NCBI GenBank assembly: GCA_963817015.1
Contig: CAWFMV010000009.1
Span: 221,368 to 285,367 of the forward strand
Length of the DNA: 64,000 nt
From: VAZQ01 sp963817015
GTDB lineage: Bacteria; Pseudomonadota; Alphaproteobacteria; Rhizobiales; Xanthobacteraceae
Reading direction: 5' to 3'
Position 1 is the first letter of the stretch. The number at the start of each line of letters is the position of its first letter. Position numbers and translations under genes: made by a program. The notes under the pieces were generated by a model. It was not told where the DNA came from. It saw nothing but the letters and a program-made list of their open reading frames with translations, and did no database searches. This document shows positions 46,162 through 53,766 of the stretch, in pieces.

Positions 46162-46839
46162 CTACGTTTTTTCGGGTGTTTTAAGCTCCCAGCCAAGCTC
46201 GCGCACCGCGATCACCGCCTCGGTGCGGTTCGTCACCTTCAGCGCCTTGAGAATGGCGGTGACGTGATTCTTCACGGTGGGCTCGGCCAGGTCGAGGACG
46301 CGGCAGATCGCCTTGTTGCTTTTGCCTTGCATCATGAGCGCGAGCACATCGAGTTGGCGTTCGGTCAGGCCGAGGTCCGATGGTGAGGCATGCGGGAGCG
46401 ACGCAGGCTTCGGGCCAGGCACTGGAGTTATCGAGGCATCGCGGGTGAGGATCTCGGGCGGAATATAGATCCCGCCGGCGAACACAAGCTGCAGCGCGCT
46501 CAGCATCACGTCTCGCTGGCCGGATTTCGGGATGAAGCCGAGCGCGCCGAGATCGAGGGCTTTGACCACGCTGCTGCGATCGTGCTGGCCAGACAGCACG
46601 ACAACCGAGATGGCGGGGTAGCGTTCACGTATCTCGGAGAGCGCCGAGAAGCCGTCGCGATCCGGGAGATGGAGGTCGAGCAGGATGAGACCCAGGTCAT
46701 CGGCGTTCTCGGCGATGAGCGCCATCGCCTGGTGGCAGTCGGATGCCTCCAGCACGTCCGCATCGCCCTTCAGTTCCTTGAGGACGCCGCGTACTGCATC
46801 GCGGATCAGAACGTGATCGTCGACCACCAGAATTTTCAT
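46162..46839 (-). CDS. NarL/LuxR-type response regulator
   Basis: 225 residues from ATG 46839 (MKILVVDDHVLIRDAV). Receiver with the acidic pair at residues 7-8, phospho-Asp55 in LILLDLHLPD, and Lys in GFIPKSG. A Pro/Ala linker leads to a LuxR helix-turn-helix (LTERQLDVLALMMQGKSNKAICRVLDLAEPTVKNHVTAILKAL). A LuxR-type dimer would suit the palindromic sites at 40887, 44442 and 46876, the last lying 37 bases upstream of this start, which suggests autoregulation. Its kinase is most simply the hybrid kinase at 42146, but that is inferred. Confidence 0.92.
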   Translation of the reverse strand: MKILVVDDHVLIRDAVRGVLKELKGDADVLEASDCHQAMALIAENADDLGLILLDLHLPDRDGFSALSEIRERYPAISVVVLSGQHDRSSVVKALDLGALGFIPKSGQRDVMLSALQLVFAGGIYIPPEILTRDASITPVPGPKPASLPHASPSDLGLTERQLDVLALMMQGKSNKAICRVLDLAEPTVKNHVTAILKALKVTNRTEAVIAVRELGWELKTPEKT

Positions 46840-46875
46840 TCCGCGATTCTCGCGAGTTGGCAGTAAGATACCAGG

Positions 46876-46901
46876 ATACTGTAGTCCCGCGATCAAAGCA
46901 C
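46876..46901. promoter_or_regulatory. Operator site 3, upstream of the NarL-type regulator
   Basis: ATACTGTAGTCCCGCGATCAAAGCAC matches site 1 at 19 of 26 positions, with the left half ATACT(N)TAGTCCC fully kept and the right half worn. Weaker than the other two sites. Confidence 0.55.
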
Positions 46902-47212
46902 CCCTCCACAGGTTGTGCCGGTGTTTTCCTTTATTTTCGAGACACTTCCGGCAGGTCGATCGGTATCAGGACGCCGAACGTGGCACGACATCGTGGCGGC
47001 TCACGACAGCCCGAGTGGGAATTGGGTCCTTTGCATGTTCACCGGCGCGCGAGCCCAGCACCAGCACATCTTTCCCACACTTATCTTGCTATCTTGCCAT
47101 AGAAGACACTGTGATGCTGATCAATGACGCTGTTGCGCCAATCGCTTCTTGTTGCCGTTTGCACCTCGACGGAGCTGGCCGCGCTGCGCGCTGCGTCCGA
47201 ACCTGCTAATGC

Positions 47213-47243
47213 CCCGTTTCCGAGGTTCGTGATACACCTCAGC
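47213..47243. repeat. Inverted copy of the 45318-45348 element
   Basis: CCCGTTTCCGAGGTTCGTGA followed by TACACCTCAGC is the reverse complement of 45318-45348 with one mismatch. Its end lies within a few bases of where the amidohydrolase remnant begins. Confidence 0.75.
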
Positions 47244-47244
47244 G

Positions 47245-47458
47245 TACCGGCGCCGCCAATCCAGGCGCAATGGCTTCGCTTCTGAAGCTCGTGACGCACG
47301 CGAACGTTCTCTTCGGCACGAACTTTCCGCCCGGCGACACCAGCCGCGACGTCGCCAAGGCGCTCGCCGAGCTCGGCCTCGGCCTTACCGACGCCGACAT
47401 GCGCGCGATCGATCGCGACAACGCGGTGCGGCTGCTGCCGCGGCTGGCGGCGAGCTGA
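47245..47458 (+). pseudogene. C-terminal remnant of an amidohydrolase-2 family gene
   Basis: About 70 residues that match only the end of the TIM-barrel amidohydrolase family: a GAMASLLKLV helix, then VLFGTNFPPGD (the usual LFGTDFP with Asn in place of the metal-binding Asp), and a closing DRDNAVRLLPRL helix. Sequence homologous to the rest of the enzyme is missing; the fragment starts directly beside the inverted repeat at 47213-47243. I read it as a gene truncated by the rearrangement that brought in the repeat. Confidence 0.7.
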
Positions 47459-47467
47459 CGAAGAAAG

Positions 47468-48140
47468 CTACACCGGCCAGGTTTCCAGCCGGTAGGCCGA
47501 GTCCCAGAAGATCCATTCCAGCTGGGTCGCGCGCGTGAATGCCGCATGCATGCGCTCGCGCAGCGACGCTGACGCGCCGGACGCGGCCTCGTCGGTTGCC
47601 GCGATGGTGGCGCGCACCGCTTCGTGAAAATCCTCGCCCGCATAGGTGTCGATCCAGGCCTGATAGGGATTGTTCGGCGCCGCGCGGCCATGGATGTCGC
47701 GGCCGACCTCGGCATAGATCCAGAAGCAGGGCAGGAGCGCGCCAAGCAACACCTCGTAGGGCTCCGCGTGCGCGGTGGCGAGGAGGAACGAGACGTAGTG
47801 GTGGCAGGCGGGCGACAGCGGCGTTGCGTTGAAGATCTCCGCCGTGATGCCGTAGCGCGCAAAGAACGAGCCGTGCAGCGCGCGCTCGACCACGATCGCG
47901 CCCTCGGCCGACTTCGCGAACTGCACGATGCGGTCCGGGATTGGGCGCCTTGGCGGCCGCGAGCGCGAGCGCGCGGCCGAAGCCGACCAGGTAGTGGGCA
48001 TCCTGGGTGATGTAGTGCTTGAAGCGTGCTTCGCTCAAGCTGCCGGCGGCAAGCTCGGCGTTGAATGGCATGCGGCGGATGACGTCATAGACGAGCGCGT
48101 TCCGATCCCAGGCGGTGCGCGAGAAGCTGTCGATGCTCAT
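47468..48140 (-). pseudogene. tenA: TenA/thiaminase II family aminopyrimidine hydrolase, one frameshift
   Basis: Salvages thiamine by hydrolysing aminopyrimidine breakdown products. It runs from ATG 48140 (MSIDSFSRTAWDRN) to TAG 47468-47470, 223 residues when corrected. The catalytic Cys is in LLPCFWIYAEVG, the family Cys-His-Tyr stretch is ACHHYVSFL, and the C-terminal active-site Glu is in LEWIFWDSAYRLE. One extra C at about 47938 (CCCGGA for CCGGA) splits the gene after KAPNP. Other thiamine genes are not adjacent. Probably functional if the base is an error. Confidence 0.88.
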
Positions 48141-48165
48141 GGATATCCAGTGCGATGAAGTGTGA

Positions 48166-48795
48166 TCAGGCGGTTCGACGCCGGAATACGACGCTCAAGT
48201 TGTTCGCCGGCATGACGACGCGCTCCTCGAGCGCAAGGCCGTGCCGGCTGGCGAGCGCCGCGACCTCGTCGAGATCGCGCACGCCCCATTCTCTATTGCG
48301 TGCGCGCAGGCTTTCGTCAAAGGCGGCGTTGCTTGGCGCGGTATGCTGGCCGTGCTCGCGGAACGGCCCGTAGAGAAAGAGCACGCCGCCTGCTGCCAGC
48401 AGCCGCTCGGCGCCTGCGATCACCCCTGCCGCCGCGGCCCATGGGGCGATGTGGATCATGTTGATCGTCACCATCGCGTCGGCCTGAGCGACCGGCCAGG
48501 TGGGCGACGTGGCATCGAGCGCGAGCGGGGGCAACAGGTTCGGCAATTGTGCCGCCGCGCGATAGGCGGCGATGCTGTCACGCGCCTCAGGATCCGGATC
48601 GGTCGGCTGCCAGGTGAGTTGAGGAAGCGCGGCCGCAAAGTGGACCGCGTGCTCGCCGCTGCCGCTCGCAATCTCGAGTACTGTGCCGCGCCCGGGTAGC
48701 GCGCGACGCAGCACCGCAAGGATAAAATCTCTATTTCGCGCCACTGCCGGCGAGGAGAGGGCGCCGAGCGGTAGAGGCGACGTCTTTCTCATCAT
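48166..48795 (-). CDS. DUF938-type SAM-dependent methyltransferase
   Basis: 209 residues; MMRKTSPLPLG gives two possible ATGs at 48793-48795 and 48790-48792. Rossmann-fold methyltransferase: motif I is TVLEIASGSGEHAVHFA, the acidic strand LTWQPTDPD, and a MVTINMIHIAPWAAAAG region follows. DUF938 proteins are small soluble methyltransferases of unknown substrate. It starts 13 bases after the secreted protein at 48809-49489, so the two may be one transcript, although their functions look unrelated. Confidence 0.87.
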   Translation of the reverse strand: MMRKTSPLPLGALSSPAVARNRDFILAVLRRALPGRGTVLEIASGSGEHAVHFAAALPQLTWQPTDPDPEARDSIAAYRAAAQLPNLLPPLALDATSPTWPVAQADAMVTINMIHIAPWAAAAGVIAGAERLLAAGGVLFLYGPFREHGQHTAPSNAAFDESLRARNREWGVRDLDEVAALASRHGLALEERVVMPANNLSVVFRRRTA

Positions 48796-48808
48796 TGCGA
48801 GCTAAGCG

Positions 48809-49489
48809 CTACTTGTAGAGTTGCAGCTTGGCCTCGCGGAACCAGATCGAGTTCGCCGGCGCGACCGAGATCGGGCCGTTGACGCCGAAGATCGCGACCT
48901 GGAACTTGTCGCCCGCGCTCACCTTGGTGCTGAGCACGACGCGATTGGGCATGTTGTGGCCCTGCATGGTGGCGGGGCTCGGGTAGCCGCTGCGGCGCGG
49001 GATGTCGCCGTTGACCCACACTTCCGCATAGTCGTCGACCAGCACGTTCAGCACTGCCACCGCATTGGCGGTGTCGAAGGCGCCGATCTTGGCTGGAATA
49101 GTCAGCATGGCGCGATACCACATGAAGGCGACATGGCCGCCGCTCCTGCGGGCGCCGAGATCCTTGGCCTCGATCGTCGGCCACTTGGAGTCGTCGAAAT
49201 TCGCTGCGCCCGCGCGCGGCTCGATGTTGTAGGTGGTCTTGAACGTCGTCACCGTGTCCGGGATCGCCGGAACCTCGACGATCCGCACGTCCGAGACCTT
49301 CCACTGCGCGCCCAGCGCCGCGGACCCTTCCGCCGTCATCAGGTCGACCACGTGCGAGGCCGGCAGCAATGGCGGCATGATCGGAGCCGGCGGGGTCGCG
49401 GCCGGCGCCTGCGCCAGCGGGCTTGACGGATTGAGCAGCATGGCGAGCGCGGCGCAGGCGACAAGCCCTGCAAGAGCCTTGTTGGACAT
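48809..49489 (-). CDS. Secreted galactose-binding-fold-like protein
   Basis: 226 residues from ATG 49489 with a signal peptide (LAGLVACAALAMLLNPSSPLAQ). A jelly-roll pattern runs through the body: FDDSKWPTIEAKDLG, HVAFMWYRAMLTIP, VAVLNVLVDDYAEVWVNGDIPRR, and FQVAIFGVNGPISVAP. This resembles the beta-sandwich modules at the N-terminus of some bacterial gluconolactonase/SMP-30-like proteins and of beta-galactosidases, here standing alone. Binding partner unknown. Intact. Confidence 0.75.
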   Translation of the reverse strand: MSNKALAGLVACAALAMLLNPSSPLAQAPAATPPAPIMPPLLPASHVVDLMTAEGSAALGAQWKVSDVRIVEVPAIPDTVTTFKTTYNIEPRAGAANFDDSKWPTIEAKDLGARRSGGHVAFMWYRAMLTIPAKIGAFDTANAVAVLNVLVDDYAEVWVNGDIPRRSGYPSPATMQGHNMPNRVVLSTKVSAGDKFQVAIFGVNGPISVAPANSIWFREAKLQLYK

Positions 49490-49789
49490 TGCTTTCCTCC
49501 CTCTGCCGATTGTGCTCGGCATGAGCTTGCAGCATGGTCCTTTCAGGCCAAGGCGGCAACTCAATCTTCGTGTCCCGGGCGAGCCAACTGTCCGCGCGAA
49601 GCGCGGCCCGATGACAGGCTCCGCGAGACCCGGGACCCAGGGCAAACACTCACGAAGCTCACAGTTCTGCCGCCCCTGGATCCCGCTCTCGCTTCGCTCG
49701 GCCGGGAAACGAGCCACGTGCCCGCTTTCAACGGCACGCAATTCATGATTTGAGAAGGCCTGCCATCGTTCCTTCAGAGAGAGTATCCC
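49490..49789. repeat. Intergenic region holding another dispersed repeat
   Basis: Bases about 49557-49725 carry TGTCCCGGGCGAGCC, CGCGCGAAGCGCGG and GACCCGGGACCCAG blocks followed by CCTGGATCCCGCTCTCGCTTCGCTCGGCCGGGA. This is a second family of extragenic repeats with inverted CCCGGG cores. The rest, to 49789, should hold the divergent promoters of the genes at 49489 and 49790. Confidence 0.65.
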
Positions 49790-50869
49790 GTGCCCAACGT
49801 CTCCGAATCGACCCGCCGCGTTCCGGCTGCGACCATTCGCGCATTCATGATCGACGCCTTCAGCGCCTGCGGGCTGCCCGAGGCTGACGCCGGCATTGTC
49901 GCCAATGCCATGCTCGATGCCGACCTGTCCGGCTCCGACGCCCACGGCCTTTTTCGGCTCGCCGGTTACGTGCGCCTGCTCAAGCGCGGGCAATTCAATC
50001 CGCGCGCCAACATCAAGGTGCTGGAGCGCGGACCGGCGACCGCCCTCGTCGACGGCGACAACGGCATGGGCCATCTGGTGATGACCTACGCCGCCAATCT
50101 CTCGGTCGAGATCGCGCGCGAGGCGGGCGTCGCCTGGGTCGGTATCCGGCGCTCCAATCACTCGGGCGCGGGCTCAACCTACGCCACCATCCCGCTCGCG
50201 CACGGCATGGTCGGTATCTACAGCGCGGTCTCGTCGTCGAACTTCATGGCGCCGTGGGGCGGCGCCGAGCCCTTGCTCGGCACCAACCCGATCGCGGTCG
50301 CGATCCCGGCCGGCAAGGAGCCGCCGGTCGTGCTCGATATCGCGACCTCGGTCGCGTCGAACGGTGCGATCCGCACCTATGCCAACGAGGGCCGGCCGCT
50401 GCCGGTCGGCTGGGTCATCAACCGCGAGGACGGCGAGCCGATCACCGACGGCAAGCGCCTCGCCGACGGCATGTTCGTGCCGGTCGGCACCTACAAGGGC
50501 TCCGGGCTTGCGATCGTGCTCGGGCTTCTGGGCGGGCCGCTCAACCGCGCCGCATTCGGGCGCGACGTCAAGGACACGACCGCTGAGCAGGTCAAGGAGA
50601 CCAACACCGGCCATTTGATGATCGCGCTCGACGTCAAGCGCTTCCTGCCGCTCGACAACTTCAAGGCAGAGATCGACCGCCATGTGCACGATCTTTCGAC
50701 CTCGAAACGGCTCCCTGGTGTCGACGAGATCAGGATCCCGGGGCAGGGACGCGTGAAGCGCCGCGCCGACCGCGAGCAGAACGGCGTGCCGCTTGCAGAG
50801 TCGCTCATCAAGCAAGTCGATGATTTGGCGGGCACGCTCGGGATCAAGCCGCTGACGGGGCGGGGATAG
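49790..50869 (+). CDS. Ldh/YlbC-family malate/lactate/ureidoglycolate-type oxidoreductase
   Basis: 359 residues from GTG 49790 (PNVSESTRRVPAATIRAFM). NAD(P)-dependent dehydrogenase of the LDH2/MDH2 fold, unrelated to classical lactate dehydrogenase. Marks: ADLSGSDAHGLFRLAGYV, DGDNGMGHLV, the catalytic His in RRSNHSGAGSTYA, SNFMAPWGGAEPLLGTNPIAVAIP, YKGSGLAIVLGLLGGPL and RIPGQGRVKRRADREQNGVPL. Members act on 2-hydroxy acids of varied length; the substrate cannot be assigned. Convergent with the amidohydrolase at 50910. Confidence 0.92.
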   Translation: MPNVSESTRRVPAATIRAFMIDAFSACGLPEADAGIVANAMLDADLSGSDAHGLFRLAGYVRLLKRGQFNPRANIKVLERGPATALVDGDNGMGHLVMTYAANLSVEIAREAGVAWVGIRRSNHSGAGSTYATIPLAHGMVGIYSAVSSSNFMAPWGGAEPLLGTNPIAVAIPAGKEPPVVLDIATSVASNGAIRTYANEGRPLPVGWVINREDGEPITDGKRLADGMFVPVGTYKGSGLAIVLGLLGGPLNRAAFGRDVKDTTAEQVKETNTGHLMIALDVKRFLPLDNFKAEIDRHVHDLSTSKRLPGVDEIRIPGQGRVKRRADREQNGVPLAESLIKQVDDLAGTLGIKPLTGRG

Positions 50870-50909
50870 TCGCCGTTCGTCGCGAAGTCCTTAAACGCGG
50901 GGCTGGTGA

Positions 50910-51752
50910 CTAACCTTTCTTCGGCGACCAACGATAGGCTTTGGCGCACGCGCCGCCCATCAGCATCGCCCGCTCACTGTCGCTCAGGCGGTCAGTCTTG
51001 AGGAAAGGCTCGACGGCCTGCTCGTAGTTGACGACAGCGTATGCGCGTGTCCAGTCCGTGCCCCACAGGCAGCGATCGAACCCCCAGGCATCGAATACGC
51101 GCCCGAGCGGATCCCAGATGTCCGGGAACGGATACGGCTCCCGCGACAGCGTGCAGGCGCCGCTCACCTTGATCACCGCGTTCTTGCGCTTGGCAAGGTC
51201 CAGGACCTTCGGCAGGTCGGCCCACGGCTGCGCCGGGGCCGGTGGCGTGCGGGGCTGCAGGATAGCCAGATGGTCAATGATGAAGCGCGTATCGGGGTGG
51301 CGGTCTATCACCGCCGTGCCCGCATCCACGTTGCCCCAGCACAGGATGTTGACCGGAAGGTCGTGCTTTGCGGCCGCGCGCGCGATCCGGTCGAGGCCCG
51401 GGTCACTCGGCTCGCGCCTCGCCTCCTCCGGCATCATGATGCGGATGCCGACCGCGCCCGGTGTCTGCTTCCAGTCGGCGATGACATCGCCGACGGCCGG
51501 ATCGTCCGGGTCGACCGGCTTGACGATCGCGAAGCGACCGGGATGGGCCCGTTGCACCTCCACCGCATAGCTCGCGTCGTAGCGGTACATCGAAAAGGGG
51601 GAGATGAAGATCGCGCCGTCGACGCCGACCTTGTCCATCGCCGCCACCATCTCGTCACCCGTCACGTGATCGGGCCAGTTCGGCACATTGTGCCAGGGCC
51701 GCTTCGCAGTGTTCGCCTCGTAAGCGTGGACCTGGGAATCGATGATCGTCAT
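50910..51752 (-). CDS. Amidohydrolase-2 family (ACMSD-like) hydrolase/decarboxylase
   Basis: 280 residues from ATG 51752 (MTIIDSQVHAYEANT). Metal-dependent TIM barrel: first-strand metal site DSQVHAY, His in RFIIDHLAIL, and Asp in LWGTDWTRAY; the C-terminal RLSDSERAMLMGGACAKAYRW is a family signature. Relatives hydrolyse lactones or decarboxylate aromatic acids. A 61-base piece of it is duplicated at 52880-52940. Intact. Confidence 0.9.
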   Translation of the reverse strand: MTIIDSQVHAYEANTAKRPWHNVPNWPDHVTGDEMVAAMDKVGVDGAIFISPFSMYRYDASYAVEVQRAHPGRFAIVKPVDPDDPAVGDVIADWKQTPGAVGIRIMMPEEARREPSDPGLDRIARAAAKHDLPVNILCWGNVDAGTAVIDRHPDTRFIIDHLAILQPRTPPAPAQPWADLPKVLDLAKRKNAVIKVSGACTLSREPYPFPDIWDPLGRVFDAWGFDRCLWGTDWTRAYAVVNYEQAVEPFLKTDRLSDSERAMLMGGACAKAYRWSPKKG

Positions 51753-52048
51753 CCGGGCAGCTCCTCAAGGTAACGTGTTGCGCGGCGCGCTCTCATCACC
51801 ATTGTCTGTGCGTTTCGCCGTGACGCTACAGGATGACGCTGCAGGATGGTAGCTTCGGTGCAGGAACGTCGGTCAAAACTGCAACCCTTCCTCTTTGCCT
51901 TGATTGCTGACCTCAGAGCGGACATCGATTGGGAATGCTGTGGGCCAAAAAGCGATCATTTGCCGCACCAGACCGCTGGAAGTCCTCGCTATCGTGCTGC
52001 AAGATTATTTGGCAGCTATTGCGAGCAATTTATCGGCTGGAGGCTTTT

Positions 52049-52864
52049 ATGAAACTGCATATTGGCATAGCGGCGGCAACACGCACCGCCGCTCTTTTGC
52101 TTGCGCTCGCTTCATTGGCGGTGGTGACCGCCGGGGCGCAAACGACTGATCCGCGCGTTGCGGACCTTGTTCGCGCCGGCAAGCTGCGCGTCGGGTTGTT
52201 TCTTCCTCAATTCGGTAAGGGTCCGGGCGGCCTGACGACAACCGTGTGGGTCGAAGCCGCACGCGCTTATGCAGCGCGCGTTGGAGTGCCGCTCGTTATC
52301 GTTGAGCATGCGACGCCTCCGGAAGCCATTGCTTGCCTCAAGGCCAGCTCCTGTGACCAGTTATTTCTGCCACTTGATGCGCGCGCCGCCGAGATTGGAG
52401 ATTTCTCAAACCCGATCTTTCAGTTCGACTACACCTTGATGGTACCCGCGGGCTCCCCAATAACGAAGGTTGCTGACGCCGATCGGCCCGGCGTTCGGAT
52501 TGCGGCCGTACGCAATCATGCGTCGACCAACGAGTTGGTGCGCGAAGTGAAACAAGCCGAGTTCGTATATGCCGAAACACCGGAGCAAACGTTCGCGCTG
52601 ATGCGCGACGGACAAGCGGACGTGATGGCTTCGACCCGCCTCGTTCTGCTCGACTTTTCAACCAAGCTCGCGGGCGCGCGTGTGCTCGCGGACCGCTACG
52701 GCGCGAACATCAACCGCATGGTCGTGCCGAAAGGCAAAGCGGAATGGCTCGCTTACGTCAACGAGTTCGTCGAGGAGGCCAAGGCCTCAGGTGCCGTTCA
52801 GCGGTTCATCGAGCGCGGCGGCACCCGCGGCGTCACGGTAGCTCCCTTGGGGAATACGAATTGA
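52049..52864 (+). CDS. Family 3 extracellular solute-binding protein
   Basis: 271 residues from ATG 52049 with a signal peptide (TAALLLALASLAVVTAGAQ). SBP_bac_3 type: RVADLVRAGKLRVGLFLPQF, AYAARVGVPLVIVEHATPPEAI, DADRPGVRIAAVRNHASTNELV, and DGQADVMASTRL. The family usually binds amino acids or small polar acids. No permease or ATPase is adjacent, so it is an orphan receptor or partners with a distant transporter. An in-frame upstream extension exists, but the signal peptide start fits best. Confidence 0.87.
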   Translation: MKLHIGIAAATRTAALLLALASLAVVTAGAQTTDPRVADLVRAGKLRVGLFLPQFGKGPGGLTTTVWVEAARAYAARVGVPLVIVEHATPPEAIACLKASSCDQLFLPLDARAAEIGDFSNPIFQFDYTLMVPAGSPITKVADADRPGVRIAAVRNHASTNELVREVKQAEFVYAETPEQTFALMRDGQADVMASTRLVLLDFSTKLAGARVLADRYGANINRMVVPKGKAEWLAYVNEFVEEAKASGAVQRFIERGGTRGVTVAPLGNTN

Positions 52865-52879
52865 AGTGCGCGGTTTGCG

Positions 52880-52940
52880 CGCGCCGTCGACGCCGACCTT
52901 GTCCATCGCCGCCACCATCTCGTCACCTGTCACGTGATCG
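52880..52940. repeat. 61-base duplicated fragment of the amidohydrolase gene
   Basis: Bases 52880-52940 repeat 51612-51672, inside the amidohydrolase coding region, with a single difference (ACCTG versus ACCCG) and in the same orientation. It lies directly after the binding-protein stop and just before the terminator of the next gene. Confidence 0.9.
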
Positions 52941-52982
52941 AAAAACCAACCGGCCACACTCTTGAATGGTTGTGGCCGGTTG
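52941..52982 (-). terminator. Intrinsic terminator for the gene ending at 52995
   Basis: Read on the minus strand, a perfect 12-base-pair stem (arms 52971-52982 and 52947-52958) is followed by GG and five T. It begins 12 bases past the stop. Confidence 0.87.
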
Positions 52983-52994
52983 CTCGTTGCGCCG

Positions 52995-53432
52995 TTACCG
53001 TATCGTGATGAGCAGCCCGTTGAGGTCGGCGGCGACGATCAGCCCGGCCTGGCGGCCCGACAGCGTCAGCACCGCACCGTTTTGATTCGTCAGCACGATC
53101 GCGCCCGCGCCCCGTCCAATCGCGACGCCCGCGCCGGCCGCGCCATAGACCCCATTAACGTCAGATGGCGATCGGATGTTGCTGACGGTGCCGGTGAAAT
53201 CCGTCGCCGAGGCGCCGAAGGTGAAACCATAGCTCACCCCGCCGATCGCGAGTGGATAACGGCGGCCGTGGAATACGAGCGTGCCGCTGCCACCAGAGCC
53301 GCCAATGACAATACCGGCCTTGATCACGTTGAACCGGATTGAACCGCTGTCCGCATAGGCAGGTATCGCGAGCCCCAGGCCGGTCAAGGTCAAAGCAATC
53401 AGCGCGGCACGAATGGCGAATGGCAATCGCAT
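52995..53432 (-). CDS. Secreted glycine-rich protein, 145 residues
   Basis: From ATG 53432 (GGAGAGG Shine-Dalgarno), with a signal peptide ending at AYADS. The mature part is a series of short beta strands: GSIRFNVIKAGIVIGGSGGSGTLVFHGRRYPLAIGGVSYG, NIRSPSDVNGVYGAAGAGVAIGRG, and VLTLSGRQAGLIVAADLNGLLITIR. The LRSP-like segment and strand layout weakly recall the EipA (DUF1134) envelope proteins of rhizobia and Brucella. I would not assign it to that family without a profile search. Intact, with its own terminator. Confidence 0.75.
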   Translation of the reverse strand: MRLPFAIRAALIALTLTGLGLAIPAYADSGSIRFNVIKAGIVIGGSGGSGTLVFHGRRYPLAIGGVSYGFTFGASATDFTGTVSNIRSPSDVNGVYGAAGAGVAIGRGAGAIVLTNQNGAVLTLSGRQAGLIVAADLNGLLITIR

Positions 53433-53766
53433 GGGCAGTCCTCTCCGAATGAATGCTGAGTGATGCTACGCGAAGGTTACGACAACGGGTGACATGGATG
53501 CGACTATCGCGCCCCCGGTAGCGTGGCGAGGCTTACAATACATCGGTGCCGGAACTGTTCAATGGCCCGCCGGTCTGGCTTTGTGGACGGGGTCTTTGAC
53601 AACACAGCGCGTCACGCGGTGAGTTGGTCTACCCCCGACTCCGGACGTTTTGCGGCATCGCAGCCGACCGACGCTCCGCGCCACTTTCAGACTTCTGGAT
53701 TTTGCCCGAGGCCTGACACTGCCCCAACGAAGTTCGGATTTAAGACGAAATCATCTTAGCTGGCAG
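53433..53766. other. Intergenic region, 334 bases, nothing recognised
   Basis: It lies between the divergent-side promoter of the 53432 gene and the stop of the metallo-beta-lactamase-fold gene. Short open frames inside it show no codon bias. I see no terminator hairpin or repeat. Confidence 0.5.

Noticed and set aside
45201..47243. An insertion sequence or transposon with transposase
   Set aside because: The inverted repeats are suggestive, but no transposase or integrase gene lies between or near them and no target duplication was recognised.
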